DNA from: Planctomycetaceae bacterium
GTDB lineage: Bacteria > Planctomycetota > Planctomycetia > Planctomycetales > Planctomycetaceae
Length of the DNA stretch: 6,691 nt
NCBI GenBank assembly: GCA_015487825.1
Contig: WFOZ01000335.1
Span: 1-6,691, forward strand
Direction of reading: 5' to 3'
Shown here: positions 1 through 5,495 of the stretch, piece by piece
Layout of the letters: each line of letters opens with the position of its first letter
Position numbering within the stretch: the first letter of the stretch is position 1
Made by a program: the position numbers and the translations under genes
The notes under the pieces: generated by a model
The model's database searches: none
What the model saw: the letters and a program-made list of their open reading frames with translations, nothing else
What the model was told of the DNA's origin: nothing

Positions 1-2
1 AT

Positions 3-647
3 GCCCCGCCGTTCAATCCGTCGAAACCGGGGGGTTCGTCCGGCGGCAATACAGTTCCCGATCCTGCCAACGAACCAAGCTCTCCTTATTTTGAAAAAAG
101 CAGCTCACTGGAACCGGCTAACACGTTTGTGCCCGGGATGGCAAAGGCTCCGGTTTCACAAGCCGGATTCACACAGACTGCTGCCCGTAATCAGCCGATC
201 TCTGTGACAGCTGGCGAACAACCGGTTAATTTTGAACAACCGATTCGGCTAAAAAAAAAGAGTGAGCCCGAACCGGAACCGATCCAGCCGGTAAATCCAT
301 TTGAGACATCTCAACAGGTAAAACATGTAGATTCAGACGTGCCGCTGGCTCCACCGCTGGCTCCACCGCTGGCTGCGAAAAAGGAATCTGCACCAAGTGA
401 TTCTCTGGAAGGAACTGCTCGTAATGTTTCAGAAAACGAATGGATTTTGGAATTTGCTTCTCCGAGTGATCCATTTGGTGGAAAATTAAAGCTGACAGGA
501 GCCCCGGAAGTTCTTAAAGTATTGCGGGATGGAAAGCGTTATCGTCTACAGGGATTTATCGAATCGCCAGCCGCCAACCCGACACAAAGTCAGTTTCATA
601 TCAAGCAGATTCACCCCCTTGGAATTTCTGTTACTCCGTCAAAATGA
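3..647 (+). CDS. Proline/serine-rich hypothetical protein, 3' part
   Basis: I do not recognise this protein. The frame is open from the left edge, so the true start lies outside the window; the GTG at 129 and ATG at 138 are internal codons. The visible 214 residues divide in two. Residues 1 to about 135 are low-complexity, rich in Pro, Ser, Asn, Gln and Glu, with a Glu-Pro run (EPEPEP) and a PLAPPLAPPLA repeat, and are probably disordered. The last 75 or so residues look folded, with alternating hydrophobic strands (NEWILEF, KLKLTG, YRLQGFIE, QFHIKQI) that could form a small beta-barrel. That fold is a guess. No membrane segment is visible; a signal or anchor could lie in the missing N-terminus. 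The stop overlaps the next start codon (ATGA, 644-647), so the two genes are probably translationally coupled. The reading frame is secure, the function unknown. Confidence 0.72.
   Translation, partial: APPFNPSKPGGSSGGNTVPDPANEPSSPYFEKSSSLEPANTFVPGMAKAPVSQAGFTQTAARNQPISVTAGEQPVNFEQPIRLKKKSEPEPEPIQPVNPFETSQQVKHVDSDVPLAPPLAPPLAAKKESAPSDSLEGTARNVSENEWILEFASPSDPFGGKLKLTGAPEVLKVLRDGKRYRLQGFIESPAANPTQSQFHIKQIHPLGISVTPSK
342..374 (+). repeat. 12-bp tandem repeat, 2.75 copies
   Basis: The unit CCGCTGGCTCCA occurs twice and is followed by CCGCTGGCT with no mismatch. It is in frame and encodes PLAPPLAPPLA in the disordered part of the surrounding gene. Because the unit is a multiple of three, copy-number change would lengthen or shorten the proline-rich linker without a frameshift. 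Confidence 0.85.
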
Positions 648-1240
648 AGCGTCAGCCAATAATGGATTTCACCGCCCACATGACCCGTCTTTGTCAGGAC
701 GTCTGTGAGCGACTCGAAGTTTTTCAACATATCTGCATGGATCAGGTTGCGGTCACATTTGCGCAATCGAAAACCCCCGGCATTTACGGGACGCAGGCCA
801 AACTGACGCCAATGCGTTTTGAAGAAGGTTCGCTGACAACCACTCGCCGGGGACGGACCTGGACGGTGCAGCGATTTTACTTGGGTAAACGTGAAATGCT
901 TTACATTCTCACGTTCTATCTGCCTCGCTATCAGAACAACACCTTTCGCGAGAAAATGATAACGGTTCTTCACGAGCTGTATCATATCAGCCCGTATTTC
1001 GATGGAGATATCCGCCGCTTTGATGGTCGGTATCACGCCCATTCCGCCAGCCAGAAAGAATACGACCGGTTGATGGAACGCTACGTCGATGAATACCTGC
1101 AGCTGACGCCACCTCGAGAACTCTACGCTTTTCTGGAACACGACTTCCGTTCGCTCATCAAACATCATGGTAATGTTGTCGGTCACAAACTCCCGATTCC
1201 CAAACTAATCCCAATTGAAGATGACCGCCGTCTGGCTTGA
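644..1240 (+). CDS. Putative HExxH zinc metallopeptidase-like protein
   Basis: A 198-residue soluble protein with no signal peptide or membrane segment. The telling motif is HELYH at residues 110-114, preceded by hydrophobic MITVL as expected for the active-site helix of zincin peptidases: two zinc-binding His and a catalytic Glu. Downstream lies a conserved-looking stretch with D120, D122, D127, H131 and H133. One of these could be the third zinc ligand, though I cannot tell which. The layout resembles the small putative phage-type metallopeptidase families, but this is recalled and not searched. The ATG at 644 overlaps the previous stop (ATGA), which favours coupled translation; an in-frame ATG at 662 is an alternative start seven codons in. 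Neither has a clear Shine-Dalgarno site. The substrate is unknown. The overlapping proline-rich protein is a plausible partner or target. A non-catalytic zinc-binding role is possible. Confidence 0.75.
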   Translation: MKRQPIMDFTAHMTRLCQDVCERLEVFQHICMDQVAVTFAQSKTPGIYGTQAKLTPMRFEEGSLTTTRRGRTWTVQRFYLGKREMLYILTFYLPRYQNNTFREKMITVLHELYHISPYFDGDIRRFDGRYHAHSASQKEYDRLMERYVDEYLQLTPPRELYAFLEHDFRSLIKHHGNVVGHKLPIPKLIPIEDDRRLA

Positions 1241-1286
1241 AATTGTAAGGATTCGGCATAAGATTCACGAAGTGTAACCCGCATTT

Positions 1287-1307
1287 GATGGGTGCAAGCA
1301 CACCATC
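1287..1307. repeat. Imperfect hairpin, possible divergent REP
   Basis: GATGG-GTGC-AA-GCAC-a-CCATC forms a 9-bp stem with one bulged A, in the 108-base gap between two + strand genes. No T-run follows, so it is not a standard Rho-independent terminator. Its left flank TTTGATGGGTGC (1284-1295) matches TTTGTAGGGTGC of the REP elements elsewhere in the window at 10 of 12 positions, so it may be a decayed copy lacking the GTAG foot. The hairpin is plain; the kinship is tentative. Confidence 0.45.
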
Positions 1308-1348
1308 CTGCTGCTGAATAGTCGTTACCACTTACAAGGCACAAAGCG

Positions 1349-1777
1349 ATGCCTGTTCACAAGCTAAGATTTATTGCCGCCTGGCTCGTTGGCTGGTTTT
1401 ATTACTTGCTTCTTGCAATGGGGTTCTCGTATCAGGGTGGTTTGGAAATTCCGTTTCAGTTGGTAATCGGAATGGGCACGAGCTTCTGTTTTTTGATGGC
1501 CGCTTTTTGGATTGGCCTGCTATTGAATATTTCTTTTCTTCGTAGAAGATGGTATCGGGATGAATACACCGCGATGGCTTTAATTATCGTTGCTTTTGGC
1601 CTCCTGTTTTTCGGGGAGGCGCTCGGACTCTCAGCGATATTCGAGGATCCGGAGCTATTGTTTTCTTATCGGGTATTACACCCCTACGCTGCGATTGCTG
1701 GAATGTTTGCTGCTGTATTCGGTACTCTTCATTATCCACGCATCAACCCGGATTATTCATCAGCCACTGGTCGCTAG
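1349..1777 (+). CDS. Four-helix membrane protein, unknown function
   Basis: A 142-residue integral membrane protein that I do not recognise. Hydrophobic segments lie at about residues 7-27, 36-64, 73-97 and 107-128. The link between helices 2 and 3 is strongly basic (RRRWYRDE, 65-72), which by the positive-inside rule puts that loop and both termini in the cytoplasm. The short C-terminal tail (PRINPDYSSATGR) is polar. No catalytic or transport motif is visible. An AAGG (1336-1339) nine bases before the ATG could serve as ribosome binding site. The gene is the last of the + strand block and stands 108 bases after the metallopeptidase-like gene, so it may have its own promoter or be read through. 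Its 3' end faces the beta-helix gene across a hairpin-rich gap. The coding call is good; the role is unknown. Confidence 0.72.
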   Translation: MPVHKLRFIAAWLVGWFYYLLLAMGFSYQGGLEIPFQLVIGMGTSFCFLMAAFWIGLLLNISFLRRRWYRDEYTAMALIIVAFGLLFFGEALGLSAIFEDPELLFSYRVLHPYAAIAGMFAAVFGTLHYPRINPDYSSATGR

Positions 1778-1821
1778 CCCACGTTCCTTTCATCGTCGCA
1801 TGAACCAGGCTAAAGTTTACG

Positions 1822-1857
1822 AACACTGCGAAAATTTTTCGGTAACTATTCAGTGTT
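1822..1857 (+). terminator. Inverted repeat after membrane protein gene
   Basis: AACACTG (1822-1828) pairs with CAGTGTT (1851-1857). Inside the loop a second stem, CGAAAA/TTTTCG (1829-1841), stacks directly on the left arm. It lies 45 bases past the stop of the + strand gene, in a convergent gap, so a transcript-end role is plausible. No T-run follows, so this is not a canonical intrinsic terminator. Confidence 0.3.
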
Positions 1858-1860
1858 AAC

Positions 1861-1888
1861 GTAGAGGCCGCAATAGCGGACCCTACAA
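1861..1888 (-). repeat. Single REP-like element, variant type
   Basis: Read on the - strand this begins TTGTAGGGT, the same nine bases that open the REP elements at 3629 and 5361 and the inverse of 3675-3698. It then forms a hairpin, GGTCCGC-TATT-GCGGCC, with one bulged T, in place of the GGTGCGTC/GACGCACC stem of the others. The far end is CTAC, so GTAG and CTAC can also pair; the full fold is 10 bp with two single-base bulges. The stem sequence differs while the head is kept, as expected of a sister subtype of one REP family. It sits between convergent genes and could also help end transcription from either side. Confidence 0.55.
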
Positions 1889-1995
1889 ACTGGATCGTGA
1901 CTCAGCTTTTTTCCCGGCTTTGATAGATTCGTCTCCAAGTCATTTGTTTGGAGCTTCTCGATCCATCTGTTAATGAAAGCTTGATACACTAACAG

Positions 1996-3351
1996 CTACG
2001 GCATAGTGAACGCACCAACGACAGCTTTGCCTGCGCGCATCTTGCCACGCAGATCGCGCGGCAAAACGTATTTCGGTTCGGCATTGTCGATCAACACGCT
2101 GCCAGATGCGGGGAGTGCATCACGGCGGCTGCCGTCCCAACTGACGGATTTGAAGTCTTCCAGACTGCGTCCTTTCACATAACCATGGTCGGCACCATGC
2201 ACAGCGCCAACGACGACATTGCCAGCGATAGTCACGCCAGCCGATCCACGCGGAAAGCGGATCGCCTGCCCATCGCGACTGTAGACCGCATTATTGCCGA
2301 AGACCATGCCTTCGCGGCCATTCCAACTTGTCAGATTCACTCCGTGTCCCGTTGTGATAACAGTGTTGTGCATGATTACTAAAGAGTGAGATTTTCCCTG
2401 GTGATCCATACTGGCGATGCCGGCACCACCGGCTGCCATAATCAGGTTGTTGCGCACAATCGCCTCACCTTGCACTTGAATCGCGTTGTCGTCACTGCGG
2501 TAGCAGAGATTACGCTCAATGACGTTAATGCCTTTGCCTGCAGTGCCGTACGCGATCAAACATGGATATTGCGTATCGTGAATGTGATTGGCAACGATCC
2601 AGTTATTATAGGACCCTTGCTTCAGCTCAATCCCATCACCTTGCTCGCCACCGCAATGGTGAACGTGATTGGCGGCAATGATCGAGTCTCGCATGACGAC
2701 TTTTCCGTCGTGGCTACCCAGGTACATGCCTTCTCCGGTTCCCACATCGAAATCGTGAATATGGTTGCGCGTGATATACATGCGATGCGTGTCGCGACTA
2801 TTTACGGTAATTCCACCACCTTCTGCATGATGCAGTTCACAGCGGTCGAGCCAAACATTGGCACAGTCGTAAAAGCGAATCACGATGCTGCCACCGGTCA
2901 GTTCGAGATGGCGCAGAACAAGGTACCGGCACGGGTCACGTTCACCGATATTGAGCAGGTTTTGCTGTGCGTCGGGCTGCATGATAACCGGTGGATGCTT
3001 TGGATCCTTGGCAACGATCCAGATCGGAGTACGAGCCGTGCCGCTCAGGTCGAGTGTGACCTTCGAGGTCACCACGTAGCGCCCCGGCCCGATTTCCAGG
3101 CGGTCGCCCGAACGCAGTTCTTTGAATGCTTGAACCAGGATGGAACCATTGGCGCGTTCGGATTCATTCTTGGCATACACAATTCGCTTGACGCGTAGCG
3201 GTTCGGCTTGAGCCCAATCAGGGTCGTAAGTGCCTCGTTGCCACGGCATCGGCTCTTTGCCTGAAACTAGCCTTGGACAGATAAAAACCAACAACACCAA
3301 AGTCACGAACACTTCCAGACAATTTTGCAAGAAACGTTTCGACTCGATCAT
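1996..3351 (-). CDS. Secreted right-handed parallel beta-helix protein
   Basis: A 451-residue exported protein. Residues 1-31 are a signal peptide: basic n-region (ESKRF), hydrophobic core 13-25, and likely cleavage after VSG (31). Residues 65-125 resemble the usual N-terminal cap of these proteins (AFKELRSGDRLEIGPGRY, then a strand carrying TPIWIVA). From about 140 to 385 come beta-helix rungs of 20-25 residues, marked by repeated asparagine turns and His-rich strands: RNHIHD (195), ANHVHH (227), ANHIHD (254), ERNLCY (279), RNNLIM (300), MHNTVI (327), GNNAVY (352), AGNVVV (376). The C-terminus DLRGKMRAGKAVVGAF matches the closing motif common in such proteins. Many family members are polysaccharide lyases or bind glycans, but I see no diagnostic catalytic set and assign no substrate. 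GAGGA lies seven bases before the ATG. The following gap holds no partner gene. Confidence 0.88.
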   Translation of the reverse strand: MIESKRFLQNCLEVFVTLVLLVFICPRLVSGKEPMPWQRGTYDPDWAQAEPLRVKRIVYAKNESERANGSILVQAFKELRSGDRLEIGPGRYVVTSKVTLDLSGTARTPIWIVAKDPKHPPVIMQPDAQQNLLNIGERDPCRYLVLRHLELTGGSIVIRFYDCANVWLDRCELHHAEGGGITVNSRDTHRMYITRNHIHDFDVGTGEGMYLGSHDGKVVMRDSIIAANHVHHCGGEQGDGIELKQGSYNNWIVANHIHDTQYPCLIAYGTAGKGINVIERNLCYRSDDNAIQVQGEAIVRNNLIMAAGGAGIASMDHQGKSHSLVIMHNTVITTGHGVNLTSWNGREGMVFGNNAVYSRDGQAIRFPRGSAGVTIAGNVVVGAVHGADHGYVKGRSLEDFKSVSWDGSRRDALPASGSVLIDNAEPKYVLPRDLRGKMRAGKAVVGAFTMP

Positions 3352-3358
3352 GTTGGGT

Positions 3359-3363
3359 TCCTC
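3359..3363 (-). promoter_or_regulatory. Shine-Dalgarno site of beta-helix gene
   Basis: On the - strand GAGGA precedes the ATG at 3351 by seven bases. It is the clearest ribosome binding site in the window and supports that start over later in-frame ATGs; the signal peptide begins right after it. Confidence 0.65.
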
Positions 3364-3628
3364 ATTTTACAATGATTGGATTCGGTCTGCACTTTCTGAG
3401 AACAGCTAATATTACACACATCTCCAGTACATCCATATAATAATATCGAAGTATCATAACGGATTTCCAACAAAACTGTACGGTATAATCTACAGCACGG
3501 CATAGCCGCAACCAGAGAATGAATCGGCAAGGCGCAAGACGGTTTTCCAAAACCGCCCAAGAAAATGGAATCGATTGAAAAATTTGCGAACAATAAAAAA
3601 ACTTTTAACGTATATAGGTGGATTCAAT

Positions 3629-3652
3629 TTGTAGGGTGCGTCGTGACGCACC
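3629..3652 (+). repeat. REP-like element, + orientation (BIME arm 1)
   Basis: TTGTAG is followed by the perfect hairpin GGTGCGTC-GT-GACGCACC (8-bp stem, 3635-3652). A GTAG foot next to a GC-rich hairpin is the signature of REP sequences handled by RAYT (TnpA-REP) proteins. The element is identical, base for base over 24 positions, to the reverse complement of 3675-3698. Confidence 0.75.
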
Positions 3653-3658
3653 TTTTTT
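3635..3658 (+). terminator. Terminator-like hairpin plus T-run
   Basis: The REP hairpin GGTGCGTC-GT-GACGCACC is followed at once by TTTTTT (3653-3658), the form of a Rho-independent terminator on the + strand. Genes on both sides run on the - strand, so it would stop only antisense transcription. On the - strand no T-run follows either hairpin of this pair. The two-base loop must open for the hairpin to form. Confidence 0.35.
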
Positions 3659-3674
3659 ACCACATGAACAGGCT

Positions 3675-3698
3675 GGTGCGTCACGACGCACCCTACAA
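3675..3698 (-). repeat. REP-like element, - orientation (BIME arm 2)
   Basis: This is the exact inverse of 3629-3652: hairpin first, then CTACAA, so the GTAG foot is on the - strand. The 22 bases between the arms (3653-3674) are unpaired. Two REPs facing each other across a short spacer are the layout of a BIME. The whole unit can also fold as one long 24-bp stem in single-stranded DNA or RNA. Confidence 0.75.
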
Positions 3699-3806
3699 CT
3701 ACACGTCCGGCTTGATTCACGACCGAAATATTACAGTTTCACTCCGTACAAAAATGCGTAGCGAGGGTAAATATTTCGCAGGTTAGGATTGCGAATTGCA
3801 ACAAAC

Positions 3807-3825
3807 CACCGGCGGCAAATCGGTG
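3807..3825 (-). terminator. Weak stem after small membrane protein gene
   Basis: On the - strand CACCG pairs with CGGTG across nine bases, starting eight bases past the stop of the gene ending at 3833, and is followed by T-rich GTTTGTTG. The stem is short and the T-run broken, so termination would be inefficient at best. Confidence 0.22.
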
Positions 3826-3832
3826 TCAGAAT

Positions 3833-4246
3833 TCATAGAAGCAGAATAGAGCGTAGCAGAATAAATTCCAGGCTGAATCCCCAGGCAAGGAGCAACCCGA
3901 TTGCTATTACAAGTAACGACAGCTCACTCATTTCAACGATTATCCAGGCAGTGAAGGATTGCATGCTGTTTTTTAAGAGGTAAGTATACAATACCGTCCC
4001 CGCCATCAGTGCCAGAAGATACTGCCAGGTATAGATTACGATAAGATCCGACATCCATATGATTAAATCGAGGTACCATAACGAACTACCTGGTGCGATC
4101 GGAATTTCAGTATGGCCCGATTTCATTCTTGGAACAAGCTCATAAAGTGCATATGAAATAAGCAGGACCAGCAGGCAGTAGCGAAAAATATGAGGCAGAT
4201 GTATTAACGATAATTTTGAAGCTGAATCTTTGGTTTGTTCATTCAT
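3833..4246 (-). CDS. Small membrane protein following lipA, unknown function
   Basis: A 137-residue membrane protein that I do not recognise. After a polar N-terminus (MNEQTKDSASKL) there are hydrophobic stretches at about residues 19-38, 58-90 (probably two closely spaced helices around a polar spot) and 99-130. A short loop after helix 1 (PRMKSGHTEIPIAPGSS) is likely periplasmic or cytoplasmic depending on topology, which I cannot fix. No known motif is visible. It starts 35 bases after the lipA stop on the same strand with no terminator-like hairpin between, so it is probably co-transcribed with lipA. Lipoyl synthesis needs no such protein, so the pairing need not be functional. There is no strong Shine-Dalgarno site; only GAG stands nine bases before the ATG. 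The coding call rests on clean hydrophobic patterning and operon position. Confidence 0.65.
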   Translation of the reverse strand: MNEQTKDSASKLSLIHLPHIFRYCLLVLLISYALYELVPRMKSGHTEIPIAPGSSLWYLDLIIWMSDLIVIYTWQYLLALMAGTVLYTYLLKNSMQSFTAWIIVEMSELSLLVIAIGLLLAWGFSLEFILLRSILLL

Positions 4247-4281
4247 GATGCAGCTCAGTGAAGGGGAGCCTCAGGTAAATT

Positions 4282-5178
4282 CTAACCGGTAGTCACTTCT
4301 GCTGCCATTTCGCCTGCGTGGTAACTGGAACGCACGAATGGGCCGCTGGCGACCATTGAAAAACCGAGTCGTTTGCATTGCTCGCCCAGTTCATCGAATT
4401 CCTCCGGCGGGACAAATCGTTCCACCGGAAGCTGATCGGCTGAGGGTTGCAGGTATTGCCCGATCGTCAACAGATCGCAGCCAACGGCTCGTAAATCGGC
4501 ACAGACATCCAGGACCTCTTCCATCGTTTCGCCCAGACCGAGCATCAATCCACTTTTCGTAGGGGTTTCGGGCGATTCCTCTTTAACCTGCTGAAGCAGA
4601 TCAAGAGAACGCTGATAAATCGCGTTGCGACGAACACGATGATACAACCGGGGGACCGATTCCATATTATGATTGAACACATCCGGCTTCGCTTCGATCA
4701 TACGTGAGATCGAATCGCGGTTGCCTCGAAAATCGGAAGTAAGCACTTCAACCTGTGCCCCGGTTCGCGCTCGAACCGCCTGCACACATTGATAAAAATG
4801 ATCTGCCCCGCCATCGGGTAAATCATCGCGAGTCACACAGGTGATGACGACATATTCCAGCCCAAGCCGTTCGGCTGCTTCGGCGACACGCTGTGGCTCA
4901 TCCGGAAGAATCCCCCCCGTTTTCCCTTTGGGGATTGAACAGAAACCACAGGGCCGGGTACAGACATTTCCCAAAATCATGAATGTAGCCGTCTTCTGCG
5001 CCCAGCACTCGGTTCGATTCGGGCACTTCGCGCTTTCACAAACGGTTTCCAGATTCAGGTCTTCAACCACTCCGGAAGTAAACGCCATTTCCCGGGAAGG
5101 CATCGGCCGTTTGAGCCATTTCGGTAAACGGCGTTTAGGTGGCTGTTGTGGCTGATTGATGATGTTCAAAGATTGCAT
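4282..5178 (-). CDS. lipA: Lipoyl synthase (radical SAM)
   Basis: LipA inserts two sulfur atoms at C6 and C8 of octanoyl groups bound to lipoyl domains of 2-oxoacid dehydrogenases and the glycine cleavage H protein, in the cytoplasm. At 298 residues it has normal family length. Both iron-sulfur clusters are intact: the auxiliary sulfur-donor cluster by C47, C52 and C58 (CESAKCPNRTEC) and the radical SAM cluster by C73, C77 and C80 (CTRPCGFC). Other family hallmarks are VTRDDLPDGGA (115-125), NHNMESVPRLY (169-179), the MLGLGET turn (212-218) and the C-terminal RSSYHA (283-288), whose serine ligates the auxiliary cluster. The N-terminal KRRLPKWLKRPMP is the usual basic lead-in. The ATG at 5178 gives the expected start despite no Shine-Dalgarno match. 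The octanoyl transferase lipB is not in view. A small membrane protein gene follows 35 bases on; a 317-base gap with REP elements precedes it. Confidence 0.97.
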   Translation of the reverse strand: MQSLNIINQPQQPPKRRLPKWLKRPMPSREMAFTSGVVEDLNLETVCESAKCPNRTECWAQKTATFMILGNVCTRPCGFCSIPKGKTGGILPDEPQRVAEAAERLGLEYVVITCVTRDDLPDGGADHFYQCVQAVRARTGAQVEVLTSDFRGNRDSISRMIEAKPDVFNHNMESVPRLYHRVRRNAIYQRSLDLLQQVKEESPETPTKSGLMLGLGETMEEVLDVCADLRAVGCDLLTIGQYLQPSADQLPVERFVPPEEFDELGEQCKRLGFSMVASGPFVRSSYHAGEMAAEVTTG

Positions 5179-5360
5179 GGAAATTTCTGCCAGAGGACGA
5201 CTGATTGATACCCTGATATATACCGGAGAGTGATGTCTTCGGTTTACCCTTCATTCTACCCGGAATACCTTCAGATAAAAGCCATTTTGAACCCGGGAAC
5301 GAGAGAAAAAGCGGAACAGCCGGGTTATGCCTTGATGTTATGACCAAAATACTTGTGAGT

Positions 5361-5384
5361 TTGTAGGGTGCGTCGAGACGCACC
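5361..5384 (+). repeat. REP-like element, + orientation (second pair, arm 1)
   Basis: TTGTAG is followed by GGTGCGTC-GA-GACGCACC, a perfect 8-bp hairpin. It differs from the element at 3629-3652 by a single base in the loop, so both are recent copies of one sequence. It lies upstream of lipA with its GTAG foot on the + strand. Confidence 0.75.
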
Positions 5385-5403
5385 TTTGGGGATGCTTTTC
5401 CAA

Positions 5404-5426
5404 TGACGATTGATTTTCAATCATCA
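5404..5426. repeat. AT-rich hairpin between REP arms
   Basis: TGA-c-GATTGA-TTT-TCAATC-a-TCA forms a 9-bp stem with one C/A mismatch. It lies wholly between the two REP arms, so the unit contains three hairpins in 92 bases. The first REP pair has no such central hairpin. Confidence 0.55.
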
Positions 5427-5430
5427 ATTT

Positions 5431-5452
5431 GGTGTGTTTCAACGCACCCTAC
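5431..5452 (-). repeat. REP-like element, - orientation, diverged (second pair, arm 2)
   Basis: On the - strand this reads GTAG followed by GGTGCGTT-GA-AACACACC. Compared with the other arms it has four changes. Two are compensatory (the C-G pair closing the loop becomes T-A), one is in the loop, and one makes a C/A mismatch in the stem. The GTAG foot is kept, while the TT before it is lost. Confidence 0.68.
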
Positions 5453-5495
5453 CTATCAAAATACCGGCCGAAAGCATCGCTGGAAAGTCTATTGC

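Larger units (their letters stand above)
3352..3832. other. 481-base AT-rich gap: leader and REP pair
   Basis: No convincing gene lies here. Bases 3352-3628 upstream of the beta-helix gene are AT-rich (the row 3421-3480 is 19/60 G+C, against 33/60 in the row 2041-2100 inside the gene). They probably hold its promoter. The best -10-like hexamer I see is TATGAT on the - strand (3453-3458), without a good -35. A 7-bp near-palindrome, CGGTTTT-CC-AAAACCG, lies at 3540-3555. The inverted REP pair is at 3629-3698. The remainder, 3699-3832, holds only a weak stem at 3807-3825 after the small membrane protein gene. Short open frames on both strands run through the palindromes and look non-coding. Confidence 0.6.
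5179..5495. other. 317-base gap upstream of lipA
   Basis: No gene is credible here. An open frame overlapping the lipA start on the same strand reads through a REP element and has no protein-like pattern. The gap holds the REP pair at 5361-5452 and, nearer lipA, an inverted repeat AACCCGG (5290-5296) / CCGGGTT (5320-5326) with a 23-base loop. The lipA promoter presumably lies between 5179 and 5360; a TATA-like TATATA on the - strand near 5217-5222 is the only weak hint. Confidence 0.55.

Noticed and set aside
1..207. ATG-initiated 68-codon frame at the left edge
   Set aside because: Arg/Leu-rich product in the wrong frame; the frame starting at base 3 continues to 647 with consistent protein character.
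611..1186. - strand open frame of 191 codons
   Set aside because: It lies opposite the HExxH gene, whose frame is supported by its motif and by the ATGA overlap; the antisense product looks random.
1933..1995. Short stems CTCCAA/TTGGAG (1933-1953) and CTGTTA/TAACAG (1967-1995) after the beta-helix gene
   Set aside because: They are six-base stems with loops of 9 and 17 bases and no T-run on the - strand; too weak to call a terminator.
2386..3198. Long + strand open frame (270 codons) opposite the beta-helix gene
   Set aside because: It mirrors the repetitive sense gene, has no ribosome site or recognisable protein pattern, and the sense frame has a signal peptide and family motifs.
3348..3593. 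- strand frame ending in an ATGA overlap with the beta-helix start
   Set aside because: The overlap is suggestive, but the product is Cys/Arg-rich with no fold-like pattern, and its start region lies in AT-rich intergenic DNA. It is probably chance.
3629..3698. CRISPR array or insertion-sequence ends
   Set aside because: The repeats are inverted, only two per locus, with unequal spacers and no transposase or cas gene between or beside them.
3565..3786. + strand frame across the REP pair
   Set aside because: It reads both arms of the palindrome, which accounts for the open frame; no coding signal lies outside the repeat.
5135..5383. - strand frame overlapping the lipA start
   Set aside because: It begins inside a REP element and runs out of frame into lipA, so it is a shadow.
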